A stretch of 64,000 nt of DNA from Hofstenia miamia (taxonomy: Eukaryota; Xenacoelomorpha; Acoela; Hofsteniidae), in the NCBI GenBank assembly GCA_900660155.1, contig CABFPE010000210.1:579415-643414 (forward strand), read 5' to 3'. The position numbers and the translations under genes were made by a program. This document shows, in pieces, positions 12,183 to 24,112 of this stretch. The notes beneath the pieces are model-generated. The model did not search any database. It was not told the origin of the DNA and saw only the letters and a list, made by a program, of their open reading frames with translations. Position 1 is the first letter of the stretch, and each line of letters begins with the position of its first letter.

Positions 12183-12311
12183 CTCAACATCTTTTACAAC
12201 AGCTGTCTTAAATATGTGTTTAGTGAATAGAACAACTGTATCACCATCAAGTTCTATTTCCCCACTCATGTGCAGCACAAACTGCAAATCTGAATCTTGA
12301 AGACTATCCAT
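12183..12311 (-). other. Candidate exon, unknown gene
   Basis: On the minus strand an ATG at 12311 opens 43 codons (with the acidic run MSGEIELDGDTVVLF), ending exactly at a strong donor (GAG|gtaagcc). The codons look protein-like. No homologue is recognised and no neighbouring exon was found. It could be a captured or pseudogenic exon. Confidence 0.28.
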
Positions 12312-12439
12312 TTGTAATATCCATGAAAAATGAATTAAAGATAGTAAATCAGTACATGTGATAAACAAGTACAAATGAACTTGTTAATAATTCTGTCCAA
12401 ATGTTTAAGCATATTAGTGTTATATACCAATATCACAAA

Positions 12440-12850
12440 AATATGTTGAGTACAGTCAATAAGACTGCTATTTTTTGGCATCAGTGACATTTTTATATAA
12501 AATAGCATTGTTAAAACACCAAAAAGCAAAAATTTCATTTTGTTATGATTGTTTAAGCAAAAAAAACCTAAAAAATGGTCATTTTTGGTCAAAAAATAGG
12601 CAATGTCAAGAAAATGTGTTGAGCACAGTAAAAAGACTTCTTTTTCTGGAATCAGTGACATTTTCTACATAAAATAGCCTTGTTAAAAAGCTAAAAAGCA
12701 AAAATTTAATTGCTTAAGTAAAAAAACCTAAAAAATGGTCAATTTTTGCCAAAAACAGCCAATATCATAAAAATTGTCTTGAGTATGGTCAATAAAACTG
12801 CTTTTATTTGAATCTGCACCCCATTTTACATAAAATAGGTCTCTCAAACC
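12440..12850. repeat. Tandem repeat, about 160-175 bp unit
   Basis: Units start at about 12445, 12619 and 12778 with ttgag(t/c)a followed by an aatcagtgaca-type block, an ataaaatag block and cctaaaaaatggtca. They are diverged by perhaps 15-25 percent. Confidence 0.7.
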
Positions 12851-13084
12851 TTTTGCATCAAAATTTTGATTGAACTTACTTATCTCTTAGATTGTGTCAT
12901 CAAATCATAAATACCTTCAACTCAATAAAACCTAATAATTCATCTTTTTTCTCAGACTTTCTGGTTGATTAAGTAATTTGAATATGACTATTAATGTGTA
13001 CAAGAATTTCGCCTATAGTGCTGGTTCCAAAAATTTCAAAAACACCATTTAGAGCATCCATTTTGTTTTTGCTTTCATCAGTCA

Positions 13085-13530
13085 TCTTCTAAATGAATTA
13101 GTCTTTCAGAATTAGCTTTATGCAATGATATTGCAATTCCTCCTCTGTTTTAAAGACTCTTCCCATGAAGCACTTTCTGTAATTGAAAATTCAAAGACAA
13201 TTGTTAATGACTTAAAAACTTTACTAACCAGTGCTTATCAATGTCTGAATTGTGACAAAACCAAAATGATTATTTTCAATTCTAAGTAATGATGTCAAGA
13301 AATTGATCAGAGTGAGATAAGGGATCTCAGATTATATCTTGATTCTGAACTGTCAATGGATATTCATATTTCTAAAATAGTTAGGTATTTGAACTTGTTG
13401 CTAAGATATCTATATTACATACAAAAGAATTTAAATACTGAATTACTTGCAAACATTATGTGATCATTAATTCTATCTAAATTAGACTTTATGAATGGCT
13501 GTCTATATGGTGAAACAAACAAGGCACTAT
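13085..13530 (+). pseudogene. LINE reverse transcriptase, C-terminal fragment
   Basis: On the plus strand, pieces typical of the region after reverse-transcriptase motif C can be read: NDIAIPPLF (from the YADD block), DLKTLLTSAYQCLNCDKTKM, then RLYLDSELSMDIHISK and SLILSKLDFMNGCLYG. Stops interrupt it. It ends exactly where the Polinton terminus begins (13531), so the Polinton inserted into this LINE. The same flank recurs at 21926-22146. Confidence 0.7.
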
Positions 13531-14750
13531 AGTAGTGTAATAGGGGCAGGCTTGAACACACAACTTTGCTTCTGATTGGTCGAGAGCTCATGACGTCACA
13601 TTTCATGTGACAGACCATGAATATTGGTGAAGGTGATTTAATTAGTGAGTCATCAGTTTTTTTGACAGCTACTAATGTGTTTTTGATAAGTGCTAATTGA
13701 TTTGCAATACTTTTTTAATTATATAGGCATATAACCCACTCCATGCTGTCAAGATGACAATTTCCACTAAGTGTTTTTACGTTATGAGGCAAAGTAACAT
13801 GTGATGATAATTTCACACATCAAAAATTTTTCTCTATGCAATGTTTGATGGGTTGACTCAGCACCTCCTTAATGCATTAATTGTAAAAAATTACAATACA
13901 CACACACACTCTCATGGAATAATAAAATAAAACACCTGAGAAAAATTACAATTACTAATGAGATGGTAACAAAAAAAACAATCAAGAAGGCAAAATAAAA
14001 ATATGATACACATAAAATAAAATATATAACACCAAAGAAAAATGCAATACATAAAAAATAAAATATGAAACATAAGACAAGAAATGTGAATTATTTTGAA
14101 AATTTGTATTTGTTATCAAAAAATATATAAGTCAACATACCTTGTTATTTTGTGTATAGATGTCTTTGAATCAAAAAAGTAATGCCTTCAATCCTTGACC
14201 TATCACCAATCATTCTTTATCATTATATAGTGATAAACAAGTCTTTTTGAAAGTGAAACCGTCTTAAATAGACTTGAAACATGGTTTAAACTCTACCTAC
14301 TTTGTTGAAAAAACTGTGTATGATGTGTAAACTTGAACAAAAAGGTGAAAACCTTTCACTGATTCCATAGCAGTCTGCTAAAATTAATAGTAGTGAATGC
14401 TATTGTAAAACACATAGTTCATGTACTCTGATATGAAATAAGAAACTACACAGCTCAATGTAAAGGCAGATGAATCTTCATACTAAATATTTTGTATTAA
14501 TCATTAACAAGGCATTTCACAAAACAATTTGAGCTAGAAACCACTAAGAAATTTTGTAAAACACATACAAAGCAATAATGTATCTCCCCAACAAAACGAA
14601 AATCAGTGCATAATTCATAGTTTCTCACTCAGTTGTTAGTTAAAAAATTGTAAATTCGTGAACCAACTTATACAATAAATATGTTGTATTAATTGAAAGT
14701 AAGAGGTTTTACAAAGAATTTAAGTTCTAAAACACTTTATTTTGGTTATA
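13531..14750 (+). mobile_element. Polinton/Maverick terminus, copy A
   Basis: It begins AGTAGTGTAAT right after LINE sequence, matching the AGTAGTATAC start at 60794. Polinton terminal repeats normally begin with AG. It aligns directly with 22147-23580, and the part from 13722 aligns in inverted orientation with 17393-18676. Relative to those copies it lacks about 330 bp near 14110-14130. The family assignment rests on the polymerase B in copy B and the integrase in the 60.8-kb copy. Confidence 0.65.
13571..13631 (+). promoter_or_regulatory. Conserved CCAAT/CRE/E-box module in Polinton terminus
   Basis: The stretch holds ATTGG (13575), the full CRE palindrome TGACGTCA (13591-13598) and CATGTG (13604). 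The same order and spacing recur at 22187-22247 and, with a perfect CACGTG, at 60835-60893. It may drive element genes through CREB/ATF and bHLH factors; that use is inference. Confidence 0.5.
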
Positions 14751-14845
14751 TACATGATGTGTGTTTCTACTAGTTTACTCTCCTCAGTTATAAATCACGT
14801 GATTTTATTCCTATTGGATAGTCCTGTCTATATATTCATTGTAAA

Positions 14846-15187
14846 TTGCTGGATAAATTCATTATTTTTCCTTGTTGTGAAATCACTCCTCTAAAAACTC
14901 AGCATACAAGTGCAATGTCTATTGAAACACCAACAAATGGATCTCTTGGCAATCTTATTGATGAGTTATTCACCAGTCCACCTCAAACCTACAACCCTCT
15001 AATGCAAGAAGCAATCCCAATGCCAACACCTATTAAAGAAAAGAATCGCCACCAGCAAAAGAGAAGACGCCAATCAGTTAATAATAAAAGTTCTATAACA
15101 TATGATAACACCAATAATGTTTTGCAATGCTTAAACAATGTCAATTCACAGTGTACCTTTGCAGGCGCATGTTTGGCTAGCAATTGA
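14846..15187 (+). CDS. Small Polinton-associated ORF, unknown
   Basis: It encodes 113 residues, or about 90 if the ATG at 14914 is used (start MSIETPTNG). The middle is Pro-rich and followed by a basic cluster (QQKRRRQ), which could be a nuclear signal. After the stop the same frame continues with protein-like text to about 15350, so the stop may be a decay mutation. Just upstream lie CACGTG (14797), an inverted CCAAT (14812) and a TATA-like tatatatt, a plausible promoter. It lies inside the terminus of copy A. No family recognised. Confidence 0.4.
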   Translation: MLDKFIIFPCCEITPLKTQHTSAMSIETPTNGSLGNLIDELFTSPPQTYNPLMQEAIPMPTPIKEKNRHQQKRRRQSVNNKSSITYDNTNNVLQCLNNVNSQCTFAGACLASN

Positions 15188-15759
15188 CCAAAGAAAGTTT
15201 GGCTTACAATCACAGATGCAGTACAGCTAAAAACAAAATTCAGATGTGTATTAAAAGTTAAACTCAAGAATGGATTCTACTATTTTCTAAACAAATGCTA
15301 TGGAAATGTAATTTGCAAGAATTACAAACACTTGATAAGCGAAAAACTTTTTTGAGAAGATGATTTAGTATTTATGCAAGGCGAAAGAAAGCATATCATA
15401 TTACAGTTTTGTAAATGATTAACTTTTTGAAAAAGAATAAATGCCATTTCATAATGGTTTTTTCCATTATTTCTACATGTAACATCAAATACGCGAATTT
15501 CGTAAAAAATAGAGAATTAACATTTTCCATGTAGTTCATCTGCATAAATTACAGGCTTTTGGGAATTAATAGCACATGCTCAAGTGTTAATGTATTTGAA
15601 AAATATCATTTTCCTTTATACAACTAATAAATAAACAGTGTTTTTAAGAAAAGTAGCAAAAAATAAATCACTCATTCTGTATTTCACCTTGTGGTAGAGA
15701 CTTTACAATGAATTTCTTAAATTTACATTTGTTAGTAATATTAAATATACCATGTGTCT

Positions 15760-16026
15760 TTATTTGATGTATAAATCTGTAATAGTCTTTTTACAACTGG
15801 TAGAGTCCCTCATGTTCTGCAGGTACCTATAGCCATTATTGAGTAAATTTTCAACTGGTTGCAAGATTATTTGGCTAAGATATTCGCAGTTCATAGCATA
15901 GCATGCCCAAAACACAGTTTCTTTTCTATCAGATAAATTTAGTGAATCAATAAAAGTAATCATTTGCTCATTTGTTAGGTTTCCTTCTGTAAATGCAATA
16001 TGATGGAGATATATTTCATCTGACAT
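15760..16026 (-). CDS. Small Polinton-associated ORF, unknown (88 aa)
   Basis: An open frame of 88 residues with balanced composition, including NEQMITFIDSLNLSDRK and a pair of cysteines (FWACYAMNCEY). Upstream on the same strand (about 16225-16030) is a broken version of the small basic protein also found at 24686, sharing its ITKDGV. So it is part of the same Polinton segment as 16811-17335, read away from that end. Function unknown. Confidence 0.4.
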   Translation of the reverse strand: MSDEIYLHHIAFTEGNLTNEQMITFIDSLNLSDRKETVFWACYAMNCEYLSQIILQPVENLLNNGYRYLQNMRDSTSCKKTITDLYIK

Positions 16027-16810
16027 TCTTCAGAAACTTCATTGAGGCTGTTGACCATCTCTGGTTGAACTACTTTACCCACAGTGTTTATGGAATACAC
16101 CATCTTTGGTAATATTGGTTTTAAAACAAATTTTTTGTGTTGTGAAGTTCCTCTTATTTGCTCTGCATAACTTTGGTAGATTTTTGAGCATGAGATTTGC
16201 TAGCAGCTTTTGAAGTCATTGCCAAATTTAAAATTGAAAAATGTGTTCAAAGCACAAGTTATTTATTACAAACTTTTAGCATATAAACCAATCAAAAATA
16301 ACTTAATTCATTTGATCCAATCATCAACTAGAGTTTACCTAAGTGCGTGGTAAAGATCTTAACAATTAGCAGGCAAGTGTAATTTCATTTTACAACTATG
16401 TCGCATGTTTAATTTACTTCAATATTAGAAATATGCATATAATTTCAACAAAGCTTGATATCAGATGGAAATTATGGAAATTCCCATCATTTTAACTATA
16501 ATATTTTTAATCAGTCTTTGTGGAGAGTTTATTTGTGAAAGTTGGTTTCTTGTTTACTATGTTAACCAGTTTTTATGTTTTGAAATTTGGATTTCTCCTC
16601 CTCCATGTAACTTATTCAACTAGTGAAATTTCAATGTCTTGTCCAGTGATTTATATACGTCTATGACTATATTTTTATATCAAACACTGCCTTCATGTAG
16701 AAGAGTGAAAATTGAAAAATCAATTATGCTTTTTTGTTATTATTTTATTAACCATATTATAGTAACTGTATTCATGGTTGTGAGATTAAGAAAAATACAT
16801 CTAGACACAT

Positions 16811-17335
16811 TTATTCACAGGTTAATATGCAATACTCTAAGGAATGTCCATGATCAAGAAAAATATTAAATCTATTGCCTTTGATTTCTCCATCAATAAG
16901 CATGAAAAATTTCTGGATTGCAATGTCTATCGGGAAACCATCTGCATAGTGTCTATCAATGTTATTTTTTAAAATTTGCACTGTGGCAAATGTATGAGGG
17001 ATATTCTCTCCACACAACTTGAAGTTTGAGGTATCTACATCTATATGCAGAGTCAATCCAAAACACATGTCATATGTACACTGTCCCTGTGAATGTTGAA
17101 ACAGAACATGCAACACTTTGTTGTTTGGGAGTGGCATATCTTCATAATTCACAAGCTTTTCAATATTTTGCAAAACACACATCTTGTGTTCAATTGCTGA
17201 AAAATTCTGTAAAATGCTATTGAAGAAGCTGCCTTTGAGAAATGCATTAGTTGTCATCTCCAAAAATGTGAATAGTAGTTTTAAAATATCTGTAAAATTT
17301 ATAAACATAGAGTTTTTGTGATTGGCTAATTTCAC
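16811..17335 (-). CDS. Conserved Polinton-end protein, unknown (174 aa)
   Basis: An intact open frame of 174 residues. A related broken copy lies at 23610-24112 (with an assembly duplicate near 25645-26114), so this protein belongs to the mobile element rather than to a host gene. It starts MKLANHKNS; the conserved core runs from FLKGSFFNSILQNFSAIEHK through LPNNKVLHVLFQ to a C-terminal LDHGHSLEYCILTC. There is no signal peptide or membrane segment, and no enzyme motif I recognise. It sits next to the terminal region, 58 bp from the inverted arm (17393), and reads inwards like the polymerase. It remained open in a block where other genes have decayed. Capsid or replication accessory roles are possible but unsupported. 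Confidence 0.5.
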   Translation of the reverse strand: MKLANHKNSMFINFTDILKLLFTFLEMTTNAFLKGSFFNSILQNFSAIEHKMCVLQNIEKLVNYEDMPLPNNKVLHVLFQHSQGQCTYDMCFGLTLHIDVDTSNFKLCGENIPHTFATVQILKNNIDRHYADGFPIDIAIQKFFMLIDGEIKGNRFNIFLDHGHSLEYCILTCE

Positions 17336-17392
17336 TCTTTTAAAAATGTCTGTCTATATATGGTAATATTTAATATTAGTAATACCCATTTT

Positions 17393-18676
17393 ATTATATA
17401 ACCAAAGAGGGGTGTTTTAGAACTCAAATTCTTTGTAAAACGCCTTACATTTCAATTAATACAAAATATTTATTGCATAAGTTGGTTCACACATTTACAA
17501 TTTTTTAACTAACAACTGAGTGAGAAACTATGAATCATGCACTGATTTTCGTTTTGTTGCAGAGATACATTATTGCTTTGTATGTGTTTTACAACATTTC
17601 TTAGTGGTTTCTAGCTCTCAAATTGTTTTGTGAAATGCCTTGTTAACAATTAATACAAAATATTTAGTATGAAGAATCATCTGTCTTTACATTGAGCTGT
17701 GTAGTTTATTATTTATTATCAGAGTACATGAACTATGTGTTTTACAATAGCATTCACTACTTTTAATTTTAGCAGACTGCTATGGAATCAGTGAAATGTT
17801 TTTGCCTTTTTGTTCAAGTTTACACGTCACATGCAGTTTTTTCAATGAAGTAGGTAGAGTTTAAACCATGTTTTGAGTTGATTTAAGAAGGTTTCACTTT
17901 CAAAAGGACTTGTTTATCACTATATAATGAAAAAGAATGTTATGATAGGTCAAAGATTGAAGGCAATACATTTTGGTTTTAAATACATCTATACACAAAA
18001 TAACAAGGTATGTTGACATATAATTGCTTGATAACCTATCCATATTATAATTTTTCACATTTAATGTAGTACATTTTTTAAATTTCAATTTTAAACTAAA
18101 TTATACACACTGATTTTTGCTACATTTAATATTTTGTTTAATCATATACAGTTTAAATTTTTCTATTTCTGTGTATATCATGTGTCTCCATTTTTTGCGT
18201 GTTAGTAATAAAATATTTACAAAACATTAGGATGTTTAGAATGGTGAACACATTACAGGGTTTACAAATTTAATGAATGGAGATGATATCTATGGAAAAA
18301 ATCGTCAACTTATATATTTTTTAAAAACAAACACAAAGTTTCAAATAATTCCCATTTCTTCCCTGGTGTTATATATTTTATTTTATGTGTATTGTATTTT
18401 ATTTTGCCTTCTTGATTGTATTTTTGTTACCATTGCATTAGTAATTGTAATTTTTCTCAGGTGTTTTATTTTATTATTCCATGAGAGTGTGTGTGTGTCT
18501 ATTGTAATTTTTTACAATTAATGCATTAAGGAGGTGCTGAGTCAACCCATTGAACATTGCATAGAGAAAAATTTTTGATGTGTGAAATTATCATCACATG
18601 TTACTTTGCCTCATAACGTAAAAAAGTTAGTGGAAATTGTCATCTTGACAGCATGGAGTAGGTTATATGCCTATAT
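17393..18676 (-). repeat. Inverted copy of the Polinton terminus
   Basis: The reverse complement aligns with 13722-14750 and, without the 330-bp deletion, with about 22338-23580. It lacks the outermost 191 bp of the terminus, including the CRE module, and switches abruptly to different sequence at 18676. It may be the other terminal repeat of copy A or a separate inverted element. Confidence 0.75.
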
Positions 18677-20299
18677 ACATTCTTTTTATTATCTCTATTT
18701 TCATCATACATTATTTAACAAATAATGCCTTACACTCTGTAAGTGGCTTAAACATTTTTAAGCTAAAGCAAATTATTATTGGTGTTTTAAATAAACCAGT
18801 TTTAGCAGATGAGAGAGAAAAACAGAGTGTACACATTTCTCTGACATTGTGAACACACTCTCTGTGTTTCCTATGGAGAATTCTATTTGAGAAATGGAGA
18901 GTCAACTTCTTGTGCATTAGAGTGTTTTTGACATGTGGAATTAGCTTTGTTTGTTACTTTGCATCAAGCATAAAAGACCAGTGCAAATTATTGACTAGGG
19001 AACACTTAACACATCAGAGATTTGAATGCTCTGCCTGGATTGAATTGCACTCAGCATATTATGCATGATGGGAAAAGCAGACATCGAATTATGCATGCTG
19101 TTACCTATCACTCTGTCATTCTCTTTCTTCCAATTTTAACATCATGCAGAAACAGTTGAATAAAATGAATATATGTTTTGAAGTTGGTTTTAACATTGAA
19201 GTGAACCTGGTTAACCATTTTGAAAAAGAACTTGGTATGTAATGTAATTGTTTATTCAGTTAAACTCTGATAAAATATTTTCACTACCCAGCATATGTTT
19301 TTTTGGAGTAACCAAATTTTATGCATTAATATATATTTGTTGATGTATTATCTCTTTACATCATACATGTAAATTATATATACGTTTGATTAAAACTAAA
19401 TTATGAACAATTAAAAGTTAAAATGTTTTAATCACTTTTGCAATTGACAGAATTGACTAACGAGTATTATTTAGACACAATAATTTTTTTAACTAACAAT
19501 GTGAATTGTAAGTGTAGAATTAATAAAACTTAAATTGATTGTAGATGTTTTGCTATTGAATTTGTATCCCACTACACACATTTTCAAGTTTATATGTTTA
19601 TAGCAAGTGCATATTTCATTTTATCTCTTTACATCATGCATGATTAAACTAAATTATATATGTTTTTGGTTTGGGGATATATTTACATTTAGTTTTTGTT
19701 TTTCCCACACACACTTTTTTGATTAAAACTAAAGTACAAATGTTATTTAAAATTTAAATTTTTTTAATCACTTTAATTAGTCACTTTTGTTTCATTGCTA
19801 CAATTGACTTACTAGAATTATTTTGACTATAATTTTTTAACTAGTGTTGTGAATTATGCACTTATGCTTTTGTTTCATTGCTACAATTGACTTGCTAGAA
19901 TTATTTTGACAATAATTTTTTTAACTAATGTTGTGAATTACAAACTTACATTGATTGTAGACATTTTACTATTGAATTTAACATATCTCCCACTACACAC
20001 ATTTTCAAGTTTATACATCAAGAACAAGAGCAGGGTGCATATCATGGAATTGTGTGATACAAAACAATTNTGTTGCAAATTATGCACTTATGCTTATGTT
20101 TCATTGCTACAATTGACTTACTAGAATTATTTTGACAATAATTTTTTTAACTAATGTTGTGAATTACAAACTTAAATTGATTGTAGAAGTTTTGCTATTG
20201 AATTTAACGTATCTCCCACTATACACACTTTCAAGTTTATATGTTTAGAACAAGAGCGGGGTGCATATCATGGAATTGTGTGATACAAAACAATTGAAA

Positions 20300-20660
20300 A
20301 GTGGAACATTGTGTGATGAATACAATCATGTAAATCAAATGAAGTTGAACAATGTGGAAAAGTCGATAAAAGCAGTAAAATTCGGAAAATCCATGTACAG
20401 TGTATGCAGCCATATAACATTATAAAGAGCAAGTAAAAGTGAAAAAACATGGAAAAGTCGATGAATCCATATAACATTATAAAAACAAGTAAGAGAGAAA
20501 AAACATGGAAAAGTTGATAAAAGATGAATCAGTCACCAAATGTGTACAACCTGAAAAAATCATATAAACCAAAAGGGGGTGTAAAGAAAAGTTAGCCATA
20601 TAAAAGTTGGTAAAAGATGTAACAATCTGCAAATGTGTATAATTATATTGTATTTTTGAA
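20300..20660 (-). repeat. Polinton subterminal minisatellite
   Basis: Degenerate units of about 60-70 bp contain variants of gaaaaacatggaaaagt and gatgaatcagtcacc. They are homologous, in inverted orientation, to 61500-61860. Confidence 0.6.
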
Positions 20661-20699
20661 AAATGCATGTGTGTCTATAAATTATATTAATAAATAACA

Positions 20700-20870
20700 T
20701 TATGTGAAAGTAAAACTAAAAAAGTAAGTTAATGTGGGAAAGTAAAACTAAAAAAAAGTAAGTTAATGTGGGAAAGTAACGCTAAAAAATTTAAGTTAAT
20801 GTGGGAAAGTAAAACTAAAAAAATGTAAGGTAATGTGTGAAAGTAAAAAAAATGTAAACTAAATTCATGT
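20700..20870. repeat. Short tandem array, about 34-bp unit
   Basis: Four to five units of taatgtgggaaagtaaaact followed by an A-rich tail and aagt. Units are contiguous without unique spacers. Confidence 0.85.
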
Positions 20871-20925
20871 GTGATGTTAATAAAAAACTGTAAAGTAAAA
20901 AATGTGAACTAAATTCATGTGTGAT

Positions 20926-21925
20926 NNNNNNNNNNNNNNNNNNNNNNNNNNNNNNNNNNNNNNNNNNNNNNNNNNNNNNNNNNNNNNNNNNNNNNNNNNN
21001 NNNNNNNNNNNNNNNNNNNNNNNNNNNNNNNNNNNNNNNNNNNNNNNNNNNNNNNNNNNNNNNNNNNNNNNNNNNNNNNNNNNNNNNNNNNNNNNNNNNN
21101 NNNNNNNNNNNNNNNNNNNNNNNNNNNNNNNNNNNNNNNNNNNNNNNNNNNNNNNNNNNNNNNNNNNNNNNNNNNNNNNNNNNNNNNNNNNNNNNNNNNN
21201 NNNNNNNNNNNNNNNNNNNNNNNNNNNNNNNNNNNNNNNNNNNNNNNNNNNNNNNNNNNNNNNNNNNNNNNNNNNNNNNNNNNNNNNNNNNNNNNNNNNN
21301 NNNNNNNNNNNNNNNNNNNNNNNNNNNNNNNNNNNNNNNNNNNNNNNNNNNNNNNNNNNNNNNNNNNNNNNNNNNNNNNNNNNNNNNNNNNNNNNNNNNN
21401 NNNNNNNNNNNNNNNNNNNNNNNNNNNNNNNNNNNNNNNNNNNNNNNNNNNNNNNNNNNNNNNNNNNNNNNNNNNNNNNNNNNNNNNNNNNNNNNNNNNN
21501 NNNNNNNNNNNNNNNNNNNNNNNNNNNNNNNNNNNNNNNNNNNNNNNNNNNNNNNNNNNNNNNNNNNNNNNNNNNNNNNNNNNNNNNNNNNNNNNNNNNN
21601 NNNNNNNNNNNNNNNNNNNNNNNNNNNNNNNNNNNNNNNNNNNNNNNNNNNNNNNNNNNNNNNNNNNNNNNNNNNNNNNNNNNNNNNNNNNNNNNNNNNN
21701 NNNNNNNNNNNNNNNNNNNNNNNNNNNNNNNNNNNNNNNNNNNNNNNNNNNNNNNNNNNNNNNNNNNNNNNNNNNNNNNNNNNNNNNNNNNNNNNNNNNN
21801 NNNNNNNNNNNNNNNNNNNNNNNNNNNNNNNNNNNNNNNNNNNNNNNNNNNNNNNNNNNNNNNNNNNNNNNNNNNNNNNNNNNNNNNNNNNNNNNNNNNN
21901 NNNNNNNNNNNNNNNNNNNNNNNNN
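20926..21925. other. Assembly gap of 1000 N
   Basis: A run of exactly 1000 N, so the size is a placeholder. Sequence on the right restarts inside a copy of 13311 onwards. Confidence 1.
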
Positions 21926-22146
21926 GAGTGAGATAAGGGATCTCAGATTATATCTTGATTCTGAACTGTCAATGGATATTCATATTTCTAAAATAGTTAG
22001 GTATTTGAACTTGTTGCTAAGATATCTATATTACATACAAAAGAATTTAAATACTGAATTACTTGCAAACATTATGTGATCATTAATTCTATCTAAATTA
22101 GACTTTATGAATGGCTGTCTATATGGTGAAACAAACAAGGCACTAT
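21926..22146 (+). pseudogene. LINE fragment flanking Polinton copy B
   Basis: It is practically identical to 13311-13530, including the stop codons, and ends at the same base where the Polinton starts. Identical flanks mean duplication (or allelic sequence) of an already inserted element, not a second insertion. Confidence 0.8.
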
Positions 22147-23580
22147 AGTAGTGTAATAGGGGCAGGCTTGAACACACAACTTTGCTTCTGATTGGTCGAG
22201 AGCTCATGACGTCACATTTCATGTGACAGACCATGAATATTGGTGAAGGTGATTTAATTAGTGAGTCATCAGTTTTTTTGACAGCTACTAATGTGTTTTT
22301 GATAAGTGCTAATTGATTTGCAATACTTTTTTAATTATATAGGCATATAACCCACTCCATGCTGTCAAGATGGCAATTTCCACTAACTTTTTTACTTTAT
22401 GAGGCAAAGTAACATGTGATGATAATTTCACACATCAAAAATTTTTTTCTATGCAATGTTTGATGGGTTGACTCAGCACCTCCTTAATGCATTAATTGTA
22501 AAAAATTACAATACATGCACACACTTTCATGTAATAATAAAATACAAAATTATAATGCTGATAGAAGTAATAATTCCCTTTACTCATAAAACACCCAAGA
22601 ATAATTACAATTACTAATGTGATGATAATAAAAAACAATCAAGAATGCAAAATAAAAATGCAATACACATAAAATGAAATATATAACAACAGAGAAGAAA
22701 TGCGAATTATTTGAAACTTTGTGTTTGTTTTTAAAAAATATATAAGTTGATGATTTTTTCAATAGATATCATCTCCATTCATTAAATTTGTAAGCCCTGT
22801 AATGCATTCACCATTCTAAACATGTTAATGTTTTGTAAATATTTTATTATGCACATGCAAAAAATACAGATGTATGATATACACACTAATAGAAAAATTT
22901 AAACTGTATACAATTAAACAAAATATTAAATGTAGTGAAAATTGGTGTGTATAATTTAGTTTAAAATGGAAATTTTAAAAAACATACTCAATTAAATGCA
23001 AAATATTATAATATGCATAGGTTATCAAACAATTATATGTCAACATACCTTGTTATTTTGTGTGTAGATGTCTTTGAAACCAAAAAGTAATGTCTTCAAT
23101 CCTTGACCTATCACCAATTGTTCTTTATCATTATATAGTGATAAACAAGTCTTTTTGAAAGTGAAACCATCTTAAATCAACTTGAAACATGTTTTAAACT
23201 CTACCTACTTCGTTGAAAAAACTGAGTATGATGTGTAAACTTGAACAAAAAGGCGAAAATGTTTCACTGATTCAATAGCAGTCTTCTAAAATTAATAGTA
23301 GTGAATGCTATTGTAAAAAACATAGTTCATGTACTCTGATATGAAATAAGAAACTACACAGCTCAATGTAAGGGAGGATGAATCTTCATACTAAATAATT
23401 TGCATTAATCATTAACAAGCAAAAATCAGCACATAATTCATAGTTTCTCACTTGGTTGTTAGTTAAAAAATTGTAAATACATGAACCAACTTATACAATA
23501 AATATTTAGTATTAATTGAAAGTAAGGCGTTTTACAAAGAATTCGAGTTCTAAAACACTTATTTGGTTAAAACAGGTATT
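22147..23580 (+). mobile_element. Polinton/Maverick terminus, copy B
   Basis: A direct copy of 13531-14750, near-identical for about 400 bp and then more diverged, with an extra block of about 330 bp (22750-23040) that the inverted copy also has. The CRE is at 22207-22214. It leads into the unknown ORF and the polymerase B pseudogene, so this is the polymerase-side end. Confidence 0.7.
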
Positions 23581-23609
23581 ACTAATATTAAATATTACCA
23601 TATATGGAT

Positions 23610-24112
23610 ATTTTTAAAAAAGGCAAAATTAGCCAATCACAGAAACTCTATGTTTATAAATTTTATGTATATTTTAAAATGACTATTTGCATTTTTGGAG
23701 ATTACAACTAACATATTTCTTGAAGGCAGCTTCTTCAATAGCATTTTACAGAATTTTTCAGCAATCAAACACAAGATGTGTGTTTTGCAAAATATTGAAA
23801 AGCTTGTGAATTATGAAGATATACCACTCCCAAACAATAAAATGTTGCATGTTCTGTTTCAACCTTTGCAGGGACAGTGTATATGTGATGCATGTTTTGG
23901 ATGGACTCTGCATATAGATGTAGATACCTCATACATTTGCCACAGTACAAATTTTAAAAAATAACATTGATATACTCTATGCAGATGGTTTCCCAATAGA
24001 GATTGCAATCCAGAAAATTTTCATGCTTTTTGATGGAGAAATCAAAGACAATAGATTTAATATTTTTCTTGATCATGGACATTCCTTAGAGTACTGTATA
24101 TTAACCTGTGAA
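23610..24112 (+). pseudogene. Copy of the 174-aa Polinton-end protein, frameshifted
   Basis: Its reading is homologous to 16811-17335 on the other strand. The first part is open (23695-23964), then a frame change near 23955 is followed by FPIEIAIQKIFMLFDGEIK and the same C-terminal HGHSLEYCILTCE before a stop. The start differs from the intact copy. Confidence 0.7.

Larger units (their letters stand above)
10363..13084. other. Unassigned AT-rich DNA
   Basis: No recognisable gene, apart from the candidate exon at 12183-12311 and the tandem repeat at 12440-12850 listed separately. CG dinucleotides are scarce. Confidence 0.4.
18677..20925 (-). mobile_element. Integrase-side Polinton subterminal region, decayed, inverted
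   Basis: The reverse complement of about 19700-20660 matches 61440-62200 in the plus-strand Polinton at 60.8 kb, including the minisatellite. This is therefore the integrase-side end of a related element pointing the other way, with its terminus lost in the N gap. Repeats of a unit with tcattgctacaattgact occur at about 19790, 19875 and 20100. No coding sequence survives here. Confidence 0.6.

Noticed and set aside
20700-20870. Repeat array resembling a CRISPR
   Set aside because: Units are contiguous with no unique spacers, the DNA is eukaryotic and no cas gene is present; it is a minisatellite.
20917-21936. Long apparent open frame of about 339 codons
   Set aside because: It consists of N bases in the 1000-N gap.
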